Part shown: in pieces, positions 35,904-46,738 of the stretch
Layout of the letters: every line of letters begins with the position of its first letter
Numbering within the stretch: the first letter of the stretch is position 1
The notes under the pieces: model-generated
Database searches by the model: none
Told to the model about the DNA's origin: nothing
The model's input: only the letters and a program-made list of their open reading frames with translations
Source of the DNA: Pocillopora verrucosa
Lineage: Eukaryota > Cnidaria > Anthozoa > Scleractinia > Pocilloporidae
DNA: 64,000 bases
Direction of reading: 5' to 3'
NCBI RefSeq assembly: GCF_036669915.1
Contig: NC_089312.1
Coordinates: 4,167,938-4,231,937 of the forward strand
Made by a program: the position numbers and the translations under genes

Positions 35904-36145
35904 TTAAGGACGCCTTCTCATCATATTTCTTCATGCATTTTTCATTTTCTTTTCCGTATCTGTTGGCTATGTATGAAATAACACCTCTCATTCCTTTTTC
36001 AACAAATTGAAAGATATCCATATCTATCATTAGCTCCAGTTGGATGCTAGTGATTTTCAATATAGCATCCCAGAGACAGTCCAGGACTTGTAAAATAGTG
36101 GCAAGGATCTAGTTTATAGTATTCACTGACACTGAAATAAAAAAT

Positions 36146-39100
36146 TCATAGTGGATCCATTGACACCATCAGTTCAAGCAGGTCGCATTTTGCTATGGTC
36201 TATTATGAATTGGTTGTCAAACAACGTGGATGTTATGAAATTCATTTTAGAGACGGTTACAAAGGAGGCGCTGCAGATGTCATACTGAAAAAAAACTCAC
36301 TGGGTCAAAGAAGCTGACACAACATAACGACTCTTGAGAATACAAGAGCTTATTGGGGTCAAATTCGTTCTAATTATTAGGGTTAACAATTCAATAACTC
36401 TTGAAATTTCCACAGGTGAACTAGATGGAATAAATAACGGTATTTTTTTTATTCCAAAAATTGGCTAAAAATTGTAATTTTTTAACTCAGTTCTAAATAG
36501 CAATTGAAATGTTTTTTGATTTCAAAGCGATTTTGCAATGAATCCTCAATATACACCCTCGTTAGAAAGGCGAATCCACGGAAGAAAGATACAAAACTGT
36601 ATGATATTGAGATCGATATGATATTACATCGATACCGAGGGCCCGTTGAATTGCCTTCCGCCACGATTATTAGCTTTCTTGACAGCTTTCTGAAGACAGA
36701 ATACTTTCTTTCTGAAGACTTTCTGATATGCGGCTATTAGGTGATTATTACACCTCGTATACCTGATTGCTCAAACACTTTGTTTACGATTGTTGAAAGG
36801 ACCGACTCATGGTTCTCCGTTTTCGTCTTGACATTGCTTTGAAATAGTATAGACTAGAAAGCTGAAACGAAAAATTAATCAGGGAAGTTTACGAAAAATC
36901 CACCAAACAAGCTTTAAAAAGGCATTTATTTAGACTTCGTACTTCAACGAACTTCACAAATCTTACTTGTTTATCTTGTAAGTAAACGATGGCAGATTAA
37001 TTCCCGGAGCGCTTTCTGAGTTTCCCGATCCCTCTCCTACTGCTTTCACGTTTACAAAACAGGAAAAATCAAAAGGAGGAAGATACAGCTGTTTTCAAAC
37101 GCCATTTGACGAAGGTAAATCTGCTTTTTGTTCGACACTTTGCATATCAAAACAAAGGAAATTTGTTCCTCTTTTTGATTCTGGCGGTACATTTTTAATT
37201 TGTGCCTGCGTAAAAGACATATCACCCGAGACCCTTCGCTCGGTCGTGTTTTGATCAAAAACGCCTTGTTAATTTCACGCAACCGCTCGGAGAAAAGGTA
37301 AAAATGACGAGGGAAAAACTTAATCTTCAAGTTAGAAAATTAGCGAAAAAGAAAGCCACAATATTATAGTTTAATATTTCAGAGGTACATCTTTCAGAGA
37401 ATCCGCACGATGGTAAAACATTCGAAAATTTCACTCGATTTGAGTGGGGTGTTGAAGTGGGCGTGGTCACTACATTCATGTTAAGACTATTTGTACCCCA
37501 TGAGTTTGATATGTTTAGACTAACGATGCAATAAAAAATTATAAGAAAAAAATCGCGCTATGTGGTTTAGCTTACACATCATATGACAAAATACTGGTTG
37601 ATTTGCGATCGTTAATGAGAGTTAAGCTGTGAGATGAACTGGATTTTTTGACACATCTAAGGGTAGTTGATGATATTGTCAATGACATGTATCCTCCGGT
37701 AGACAAATGGGATAAACAATATTCATAAAAATTTATCTCAAAATAATTGTTTTGATATTATCCGCAATTAGTTTTTGAATTCCACTCCAATATTTCTTGT
37801 AGAATTGTAATGTTCTTTTTGATTTGGATATTAGTATGCTTTTAGATTGTAATTTAATCATTTTGAATATTCGTTTTAGTTTACAGTTAATATTTATCAT
37901 CCGTTAGCGCTCATTACTAATTTGAGGTAATACACTCTCAATATTTTCAAAAATCTCTCATATCTTATTTTTAAAGTGGTCTGGTGCCGCCAACTACTAT
38001 ACTACAGAAGATAACATGACTCCATGCATGTTTGAAGCGTTTTGGCAAACTCTTTAGTGAAGTGTCGGCTCAAGGTTTATAATTACTAGTTATGAAGAAT
38101 TTTAATAACCTAGCAGCGACGAACGGAAACGAAACTCAGAGTTAGGAATCCGTCACTGACTTCTATTACCTGGGATCTGCGGCAACTGGTCTTGGGACTT
38201 GCTTTTTCAATTAATCACGAAACTCTCAGACATTTCAAAAGGGGCAAAGGGTGTAGAGTTGAGCCGGGCCAGTCCAGTAGTCCAAAAGTTTCTGTTTCTT
38301 CACTACTGCGACGATACGTTTTCGGCCGGGACGGTAAAGTTTCCCTGTAATTTGTCGTGTGATCAACTGCCATCGATCATGGACAAAACCTTTCAACTTT
38401 CTATTGAGACTTCCACATAGTCCTTATCCAGAGATACATTAAAATACCCGTTCTGAATAACGTTCGTGAGTGGTACAGCAGAGAAATAACAAGAACACTC
38501 TGGGGACAGATGAATATCAATATTCATCTAAAAGGTTAAGGCTGATGTTGTTCAGTTTGAGAGGATTTAGCGATAGGTGTCATAGTCTTTTCATATCCCA
38601 AAGGCCTCTTGTAGTGTGTTTTCGCCGGCTTTCGTCTAGGACTTCAATTGCATTGTTTTTTACATTGCTTCTTGCACCTCACAACATTTCGCAAAACGTT
38701 GAGAAATAAGAAACTGGGTAGAATCTTCAAGACAGCCTGGTCCAAAATCATTGAGGGTAGATTTTCCTTTTTCTCTAGCTTTTTTTGCCAACTTCAGTTT
38801 CCTTTCGTTTGTTTTTCGTAATGAATTTATGGATTTCGTTTTATCATATGTAAATGATGCATGTGTAGTCCTCCCCGTCAAAAGTTTAAGAGGAAGAAAA
38901 TATACGCTTGTTTTTAAGTTTTTATTGCATAACTATGCTAGCAGGTGCAAAAATGTTGTCCGATTTGAAGCATTATACGCAATACAATATGGTTTTTTTT
39001 CAACATTACCGGTCAGTATCTGCCTGTTACTACATAGGTGTTAAATTTATTTCTAAATTGCACAAGGGTGCGATGTTTCCCCTTTTTTCAAGAAAACCCT

Positions 39101-39633
39101 ATATTTGCGGAACGAGGATAAATTTATATCTTTCTTAATACGATGGGTCTAAAAGAAGCGTTAAAAAAATTTGTTTACTTTCTATGAATGCCGCTTAACA
39201 AACAAAAGCGTTATTGAAATAGTTGTCTTGAAATACACTTTGCCTCCTCAGTGATTTAGTAAGAAATTTCAAAACGAGTCGAATTTTATCAAAGTTTAAA
39301 TCAACACGCATTACTGCTCCCAACAAAAGTTTCAGTCTCTAGACATATCTTACATAGGATGTCATTTTCTTAAAGTTCATATTTTGGGATAAACTATAAC
39401 GAATAAACACAAATGTTGAATTTAATAAAGGCCTCTAAGTCAGAGAGGTGCAAATCTAAAAACTAACCAGCTTTTTCACATTGAGGGCCCTAAATTTGCC
39501 AATTTGACTATACCAGATATTCCGGGCCTACTACTCTTAACATTAACTACTGTTAGCTTTAATTAAAAATACTTTACGTCTATGATGGTACTCCACCATG
39601 AAACTGTGAAGCACAGCTTTTAGCACCATTTAG
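36146..39633. other. spacer between the element cluster and copy C
   Basis: No supportable gene is present. Bases 37990-38370 are related to 24830-25180. Bases 38370-38900 match the first-intron region of class 2 genes, including a block related to 17100-17230 and 27640-27780. A leader-like ATGCAT is present near 38853. This is therefore the remains of a deleted class 2 copy. Bases 39200-39633 are the conserved 3' flank of class 1 last exons. Confidence 0.5.
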
Positions 39634-42600
39634 TTATTTTCTATTTGAAGGCTTCATTTTCATCTCGGTACGTTTCAGTGAGTATGAATTTCCTCTGAAA
39701 GAATTCCAAGAGACACCATCTGCATACGAATCATTGAATGATCCTCCATGATATAAGCCGTTGAGGTTAGAATGGTGACAATTCCTGTACCACCAGGCTC
39801 CTTTGTACAACAGTGCACAGTTGTCAACGCTCAAGTCGTTGTCCACATCTTTCGTCGTAAACAACATCTTGCTATAATGAATCGTTCAAAGAATTAGGCA
39901 ATCAGTCAGTCATTAGTCAATTAAACAATATGTTTATCACTCAGTCAAATAATCAGTCAATTAAACAATAAGTTTATCACTCAGTCAAATAATCAATCAA
40001 TCAAACAGGAAATCATCAGTCAATCAATCTGTCAATCCATCATCAGTCAATCAAAAATTTATTTAGTCAGTCTCGTAATCACTAAGTCCAAAATCGTTTC
40101 AGTTACCGGTAATCATCCCATTAGTCAATTAGGTTATCAATTCTCTATACACATGGGATTTTGGATTATATTTAGTTGCTCTATGTGGTTACGATCTCAT
40201 TTACCTTAAGGAATGTCTCCCAGCCATGCAGTCACCAGCGGTACCTCTGTAATCTCCAATCAGAAGCTGATACTTGTCAGCCTCGTCTGCCATCTTAAAA
40301 GTAGTGTACTCAGCGTAAGTGATGTTCCCTTCAAAGTCTTCCAAGTCAACTCTGAGCATGACGTCATCAGAGTCTGTCAAACGGTGTATATTGTCGTTTC
40401 CAAGCCAAAACTCGCCACTCAGATTTCCAAAGCCGTTTTTGTAGGATTCCCATCCACGATAGAAGTCAACAGAGCCGTCCAAACGTCTCTGAAAAACGGT
40501 CCAACCTCCACTTTCCGTTGTCATGTCACACAACACTTGGATTGAATTGCCACCATCTGGATTGATGGTATATACGCCACTAGAATTCCAACCGTCTCGA
40601 AGCAGTTCGGCGCAACTTTTTCGTTCTACAACAATAGAATAGTAGGAAAAAAGGAGTAAACGAAAAAAACGGAACCGAGGTTCTCGGTTCCTTAGGCAAG
40701 GAACCCATAGACATACAGCGAGTCAGCTCAAAATGTAGGGAAATGTTGAAAGTGCTTAACTGTTTGGCTCCTAGATGTCTCGCTGAACTTTTCTTTAGAA
40801 AGAGTGGCATTACTAAATACAGTCTCGGGGGAACCTCTATCCCACTGCAGTTACCTTTATTAAAATAGATACTCTACCTACTGGAGTAGAAACTAATTTG
40901 TATTCCAACTGAAACAAAACTCGATAAATATTTACCTTCATTTAGAAACCCATCGCCTTTATATCCATCCTTACACGAACAGCTGTATGACCTTTCAGAA
41001 TTGTTACATATGGCGTTCACGTGACAGGCATGGTTCCCGCCTGTGCACTCGTCCAAATATACAAAATGTCAACTTACCTCCAGCATTACTGATCGTTTGA
41101 CTCAATGAAATTTTGTTTTGATGTTCCCCCTCCAACCCGTGATTGATCGGGAGTGTGCCTCGTGTTTTAACTTCGATGTGTCACTCATTAATTTAAAATG
41201 CTATAAAACTCTTCAAAATCTCTCTCTTTGAAAACCGATGAAGGAAGCGATCACAGGTTTATATAGTAGGCAATGCCAAACTTATTACACTCATTCACCT
41301 ATTTCGCACTTGTCTCCAGTAAATCCCGGTGAACAAACGCAGAGATAGGTTTCGTGTTCAAAATCTGAATAACATCGTGAGTTTGGAGGACACTGAGCGA
41401 TACCACATGGATTCTTTAATGAAATGCAAAAGAAAATATACGTAAATTGAACAAAAAGAACCAGCTTGTATTGGTTTTTCGCAAGATGTTCAGAAGACAA
41501 AGAGATCTTTACATGAATAAAGGTATCAAATAAAGAAAAGATGGAAATATTTCGTTGTTGATTGGTTAGCGTTTCTAATTGAATGTGGAAAATTTTCCAA
41601 ATATCATCTTACACGCAACCTTTTGGCAGGATAAAAATTTTAGCAGGAACTCACAGCTACTACATTTACATAACGTCTAACATGGCCGAATCGGCTCTCC
41701 ACGCACTGTAATATGACCATAAGTCACTGTAGTAACTTAGTTTTACAACTTGAAGCAGGCAACGACAAAATACAGAGTTAGCGAAGTTTTCTTGATGTAA
41801 ACTCAGAACGTAAGCCATTACACACAATTTCCATTGCTGTCAAGAGGTTTTTCCAAGCTTTGTGACGTTTTGAGCCAACATTTTGTGGTCCAAAAATCAA
41901 GAAACTCATCTTTATGAAAAAGCAATTTCTCTATTTTCATGTTATGCTTTTCACTACACCCCCTCCCCATGATACCTTTGTTGCGCGGTAAACGGAGCCT
42001 TGCCGTACCCTCAAGTCGTCTGGATCTCTAACACCTTCGGAATCACTCAGTTCACACAAGTAACCACCATCGCCATTTGGACCAAAGTTGTATGATTCAC
42101 ACTTGACTTCAATGAAACACTGTATTTCACAAATCTCTGCTGTCTTTGCTCTCGGTGTGCTGATCACGTGATTTAGGAGAGCCTTGTTTGCAACTTGCTC
42201 TTCAAACTCCTTTGTTATGCATGGAACTATTTAAATTTCACAACATCGAACAACTATCAATTATTGATTTCTAAGAATTGCAAACAATTTCTGGTTTTTT
42301 TGTATGGATTCTTCATAAATAGAAAGGTTTCCAATTTTAGTCAACAGCGAGACAATAACGATTTAAGTAGAAAAAAGTGACGAAAAACAGTAAAGTTTAG
42401 CAAACAGTTGAAATCATTTAAATTGAACTAAAAATCTAAAATCTGCATTTATCTTTCAATGAATAAAAATTATGAAATAATTAACTGAATCTGTATACTT
42501 AACTGAATCTATAGAAATAAGAAATTGTGTGGAAAATAAAATCATAATCCTCTTACCTACATCTGAGAGGCCACTCCACGAAAGCCTCTCTAAAACTACG

Positions 42601-42635
42601 AAAAGAAACATGATACATAACTGAAAACAATTCAT
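39634..42635 (-). CDS. FReD copy C: class 1 PAN-EGF-fibrinogen, with a probably skipped Ca-EGF exon
   Basis: Exons are 42557-42635 (signal peptide MNCFQLCIMFLFVV), 41976-42226 (PAN), 41299-41413 (EGF), 40936-41058 (Ca-type EGF), 40205-40625 and 39634-39871 (fibrinogen). All frames are open. The Ca-EGF exon has AT where copies F and G have the AG acceptor, and its sixth Cys is replaced by Asn (FLNE against FLCK). That exon is in phase 1 at both ends, so skipping it keeps the frame and gives a 367-residue PAN-EGF-fibrinogen protein; inclusion would give 408. The last exon is extended by two residues (NRK end). The fibrinogen domain keeps CHHSNLNG and TKDVDND. The expected product is secreted and lectin-like. 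Splicing around exon 4 is an inference. Confidence 0.85.
39892..40075. repeat. TCAA/TCAG tract in last intron of copy C
   Basis: Tetranucleotide-derived sequence is longer here than in copy B. A block of about 40 bp (AGTCAATTAAACAATA to ACTCAGTCAAATAATCA) is duplicated in tandem. Confidence 0.65.
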
Positions 42636-42889
42636 AGAATCTAGGATGAACTGCAAGTAACTGAAGGGAAACCGTCTTTGAAGCCCTACAGGTTCAACGA
42701 TTATTCTGTTATTGCCAAAGCCTGGCTCAATTGTAATGCATTACCAACAAATTTTGTCTGTGTTATGAGTGGCGGGTTAATCAAAATTTAAAGAACGTTT
42801 AGGATATTGATGAATTCTCTTTTGTATTACCAGTAATATTTATGCTCGTTAATTTTTGATGCCCTCCTTGCCCTGATGGGGAACTTTAC

Positions 42890-43060
42890 TCCCATACCAG
42901 GTCTTTGAAAAACAAATTAAAAAAATTATTTCAAAGTTTTCTCTTCTTGTCACGGACAAACGAAAAAGCAGAAAATCTGAGTCCTCCGTGAAAAATCGAA
43001 TCTCCAACTGGATTCCGCGCTCTGATGCTCCACCACTAAGCCTCAAACTCTCTATCATGG
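42890..43060 (-). mobile_element. tRNA-derived SINE relic upstream of copy C
   Basis: On the minus strand a GAGGCTTAGTGGTGGAGC block resembles a pol III A box, and GGAGATTCGATTTTTC a degraded B box. The same insertion lies at the same relative place upstream of copy F (about 51120-51295), with 3' remnants at copies B and G. It therefore predates the duplications. Confidence 0.5.
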
Positions 43061-44401
43061 GCTAGGTCATTAATATTTTCACATCTTACACCCGTCCTGC
43101 ATTAAGCTAAGATCAGTGATGAACAAATCGTCATGAAAAAAAATGGCACAAGAAAACGACCGTGATAAGAGAAACAGAAGTGGATTCGAAAAGCTTTTGT
43201 CAGTCGGGGTGTGTGGATGAAGAACGATGTCTGCCTTATAACTTTAGAACCATAAAGGTGTACCCAGGGAAATTCAAGTGTCAGCATAGTGCTCTGATCC
43301 ATTTACCGGATTTGACAATTTGACTGAGGATGAGGGTTAAATTTACAGAGATAGGAAGCTGGTATATGCAACGACAAAACATATACGGTAACCCATGTTA
43401 TCTCAGCAGATTTTTTTTATATTTGGTGAGTTGAGGGATAATGAATGAATCCCGACAATCCTTCTATGGAACCATCAGGAAATTATCTCACATCCAAAAC
43501 AAATGATACGATTCTCGCATTATTTAAAGTTGAAGTAAGGGCAGAAAGCTTAAATTAAAGTCAGTTCTTGCCAAAAGCTTTTGGCGTAGGCTCAGGTCAC
43601 CTGGCACAAAGAATAACTAGTTATGACAAAGGAAAAAAAAGCCCTACCACTTACGACTGATAATGAAATAACTTGATTTCATAAATAATTCAAAAGCTTA
43701 AATGCGTGCGTCCGTCCAATTCGGGATGCACGCGGATAGTTGGGGGAGAACTTAGGTAGCTAAGATGCTCTCGGCTGCACCTAAAGCTCCCTAAGTACTC
43801 TTTGATTCCCTGTTACAGGTTGGACGATCCAAATTTCGATGTAAAACCCAGATGCAATCACCACACAGCCAAAAGTTGCTATACCTGTGAACATTCAAGT
43901 GGTCACCTGTTGAGCTGAATGGCAGAAGTCTTGTCACGCTCCACAACTGTTGAAATTTTTTTATAACTTTTACTTTATCTCCCCCTCGCCCATATTTCAA
44001 TATTCCTCGGTGTTTATAGGATGGATGGTAATTTCTTGCTAATATTTAGCAACATTACGAAGGGAAGACTTTCAACTAACCTATAAGAGATAAATGAAAA
44101 TTCACATTTAATTATGTCAACTGAAGGGTTATCGACCACCTTCTATGAAGGGGAGGCGAGCCAACTAGTTTTGCCACTCCTCCTAGGTGTCAAGGGTAAC
44201 ATATTTATTAACATAGATACAAAGATTTTTGAGCGTGAATATGTTTTCAATGCAATTGAACATTCTTTCAATTTTTCAAATTTAAAGTCCAACGTTTCTT
44301 TAATTGATCATGATCGGGAACTGACAAGAGTAAGGGTTATTCAAGCAGTCGACAGGTTCATTCCCTATTCGATCGTACCTTATTTCACAGATTTCATTTA
44401 C
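43061..44401. other. upstream flank of copy C and paralogous spacer
   Basis: Bases 43100-43340 match the copy F flank at 51300-51560. Bases 43690-44640 are related to parts of 58300-60640, showing a segmental duplication of the region between array copies. No intact gene was found. Confidence 0.45.
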
Positions 44402-44545
44402 CTCAGGGAAGTCCCCAACCTCTCAATCACTAACCGTGCCATGTTATCCTCCAATCAAAATTCGGCACTTATCAGCCTCATCTGCCACCTTAAAAGTCGT
44501 GTACTCAGCGTACTTGGCGTTCTTATCAAAGTTTCCATGTCATGT
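44402..44545 (-). pseudogene. fibrinogen exon 3' fragment (copy E)
   Basis: The minus strand reads like the end of fibrinogen exon 1 ([14 protein letters not shown]), followed by a stop and a GGTAAATG donor at 44402-44401. The rest of the exon and the downstream exon are missing. A parallel relic with the same upstream sequence lies at about 60416-60490. Confidence 0.65.
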
Positions 44546-45084
44546 CTTATCATAACAACATAAGCGTTATTAGCAAGAAACTACTGAAAATTCCGTCAAC
44601 GCAAAACAACCTTGAATAGGAGACGACGGGGGAGATGAATGAAAGCTAGAGAAAATTTTCAAAACGTTGTAAAGCTTTTCTAAGATGAGTCATTCACCTA
44701 TCTAGTTACGATATTAATCACCATAGTATGTCTTACGTAAAAATCCAACGCAGCTAAACGATGTAGTCGTTAAATCCCCTAACACAATACGTTTGTCTGG
44801 GTTTTTCGTCTTGCACCGGAAAACCATGTTATTGAAAACAGAGAGGAGTACCTTTCAGTACCTTTCTCCAAAAACATAACTTTAGAAGAAAGTGGCAGTG
44901 AGATTAGACAAAGTGCTTTCCATGAATTTACCTTGGTACTCCACATATACAAAAAGTTGAGCCCAGCTGCTTTAGAATGGTTAAATTTTTGTGGCGTGCA
45001 CGTGTGCACCATCAATCTGAATGGTGGCACCCTAGTGCAAGGGTTGTATGGCGTCAACTCTGATAATTAAGGTTATCTTTTATC

Positions 45085-45289
45085 TTGGATGGGACTGCTG
45101 CAAATACGGGTTTGGAAATCTCAGTTACGAGTTCTAGCTTGGGAACGACAATTTTCGCCGTTTGACATTATCTTGATTGTTGACCTGGAAGACTTTGTAG
45201 GAAAAATCGCTTACGCTTTCGACTTTATGTTTACAGCCTTTAATTGGAGGATAAAGCGGTCCGGCGGATGGCAACACCGACGTTCATAG
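45085..45289 (+). pseudogene. inverted fibrinogen-domain fragment
   Basis: On the plus strand the sequence encodes YGFGNLSYEF, a stop where FWLGND has Trp, LGNDNFRRLT, then in another frame VDLEDFVGKIAYA, and ends at a GTAAAGC donor-like site. It corresponds to the middle and end of fibrinogen exon 1. It is more diverged than the other copies and has the opposite orientation. A stop and a frameshift make it a relic. Confidence 0.6.
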
Positions 45290-46229
45290 GTAAAGCAACT
45301 TTTAGTATTTACATTGAAATTTAGATTATCAACGTAAGAAAACGAAAATTAATACTTGCACTACATGGTAGGCGCAGAACGACTGGTTTGGGCGTAAGAG
45401 GTCACAAGCACTTGGAGGCTACAGTATTACATTGTCCTGAACCTAAAAAAATAGTTTCACTTTAAAAACTGGTTTTTGTTTTGTTGGAATACATAATAAA
45501 ATTCTAGATCAGCCTTTTATTCTTCTGAAAAGTTTGAGTGATAACATATAAAGCTTTTGAAGCTAATTACATAGAACTTGGATCATAAATATGATTATCG
45601 TGGGCTACTTTATTTGTTTTACTGTGAATACCCTTACCGTTCCGTACATTGTTATGCGGTCTTTTTTAGAATTGTTGCATGAGACGTCACTGAAGTGGAC
45701 ACACCTGCCACACCCTCTACCTTAAGCATAGATTTATTACTTTCTAGAGGCAAGTCGTTTTATAGAGCGACAATTAGTCAAGAAAAGCGTCTTTTTAATG
45801 TAGCGTTTGTACTTTTAATCGACCCTTTTGTGATTTTGTCCTCTGATACATTTAGTATATCTATTTCCGCAGTGCGCCAACGTTCTAGAATGTTTGGTAA
45901 AGTAATTGATTTCACAATAGGATTTTAGGACTAAGATTATGATAACGTATATAAAATATGGACTGTACTTAAACACAAGTTCATCGGTTTCAATTTCAAT
46001 GACATTGTCTAGCAGTCCAAAAGTTTCTGTTTCTTCACTATTACAACGATACGTTTTCGGCCGGGACGGTAAAATTTCCCTGTAATTTGCTGTGTGATCA
46101 AATGTGAAGTGATTGACTGAATGGACAATATAAGGGAACGGAACTCAGAAAATTCGCTTGGTCTGATGGGAGGGCAGCTCCTCTTTACAAATTTCCATAT
46201 ACCAGAGATAACGGTTATTTAACTTCGGA

Positions 46230-46440
46230 CTTAGTTTTCTCGTCTTTAATGCCTCTACCACTTCCGAAGAATGAAACACAAATCAATGGAAATTATCAGA
46301 TTAAAGCTGTTTGGAGGATTTTGGTTACAAATCTCTCATGACAATATACGCCAAATTTTTAGCCTTTTTTTTTAGTATTCTAACTGTTAAGCGAACAATG
46401 AATTAGGGGACTTGCTCTCACTCGTCTTTAATGCTTCGCA
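46230..46440 (-). repeat. diverged leader/promoter-like block downstream of copy F
   Basis: TATTCTAACTGTTAAGCGAA and flanking sequence correspond to the TATTCTAACGGTTACGCGAA part of the class 2 leader units. An equivalent lies at about 25330-25520 downstream of copy D. No leader ATG is preserved. Confidence 0.35.
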
Positions 46441-46738
46441 ATCCTCTCGAATGCAAGTCAATATAAATTTTCAATGTAAATGGCGCATGTAGAATCCTGG
46501 TTGCAATTTTCAACTCCTAATCGAAGTTGTAGTCCAAAGGTTCCTATATGATTAAACTCATAAAAAACTTTTACATACGGCTACACTTAATCTTTGCTTC
46601 GTCGGTATAATTTGTATTAAAAGCTATCAAAGAAAAATCAGTTCAATTTAATACTACGTATTTACTTGCTGAGGTAGGTTTAGCGCGGGTTTAAGTTCAA
46701 ATTGTTTCCTTTTCGTTCACTCTTGCACAGACATCACC

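Larger units (their letters stand above)
33785..36145 (-). pseudogene. degraded Polinton/Maverick-type family B DNA polymerase
   Basis: Read on the minus strand from about 36145 to 33785, several frame-shifted pieces follow the order of a protein-primed family B polymerase: a GLS-W-A region, a motif A-like DADNLYGW (about 35670), a long palm segment (35345-35632), a motif B-like NNSVFGK (about 35190), motif C DTDS (about 34890), and C-terminal LSCFDDK-type sequence near 33850. Multiple frameshifts and stops make it non-functional. It is interrupted by a MITE at 35700-35903 and a LINE end at 34139-34795. The host element is judged Polinton-like from the polymerase type. Capsid, integrase and protease genes were not seen, so an adintovirus-like relative cannot be excluded. 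Confidence 0.75.
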
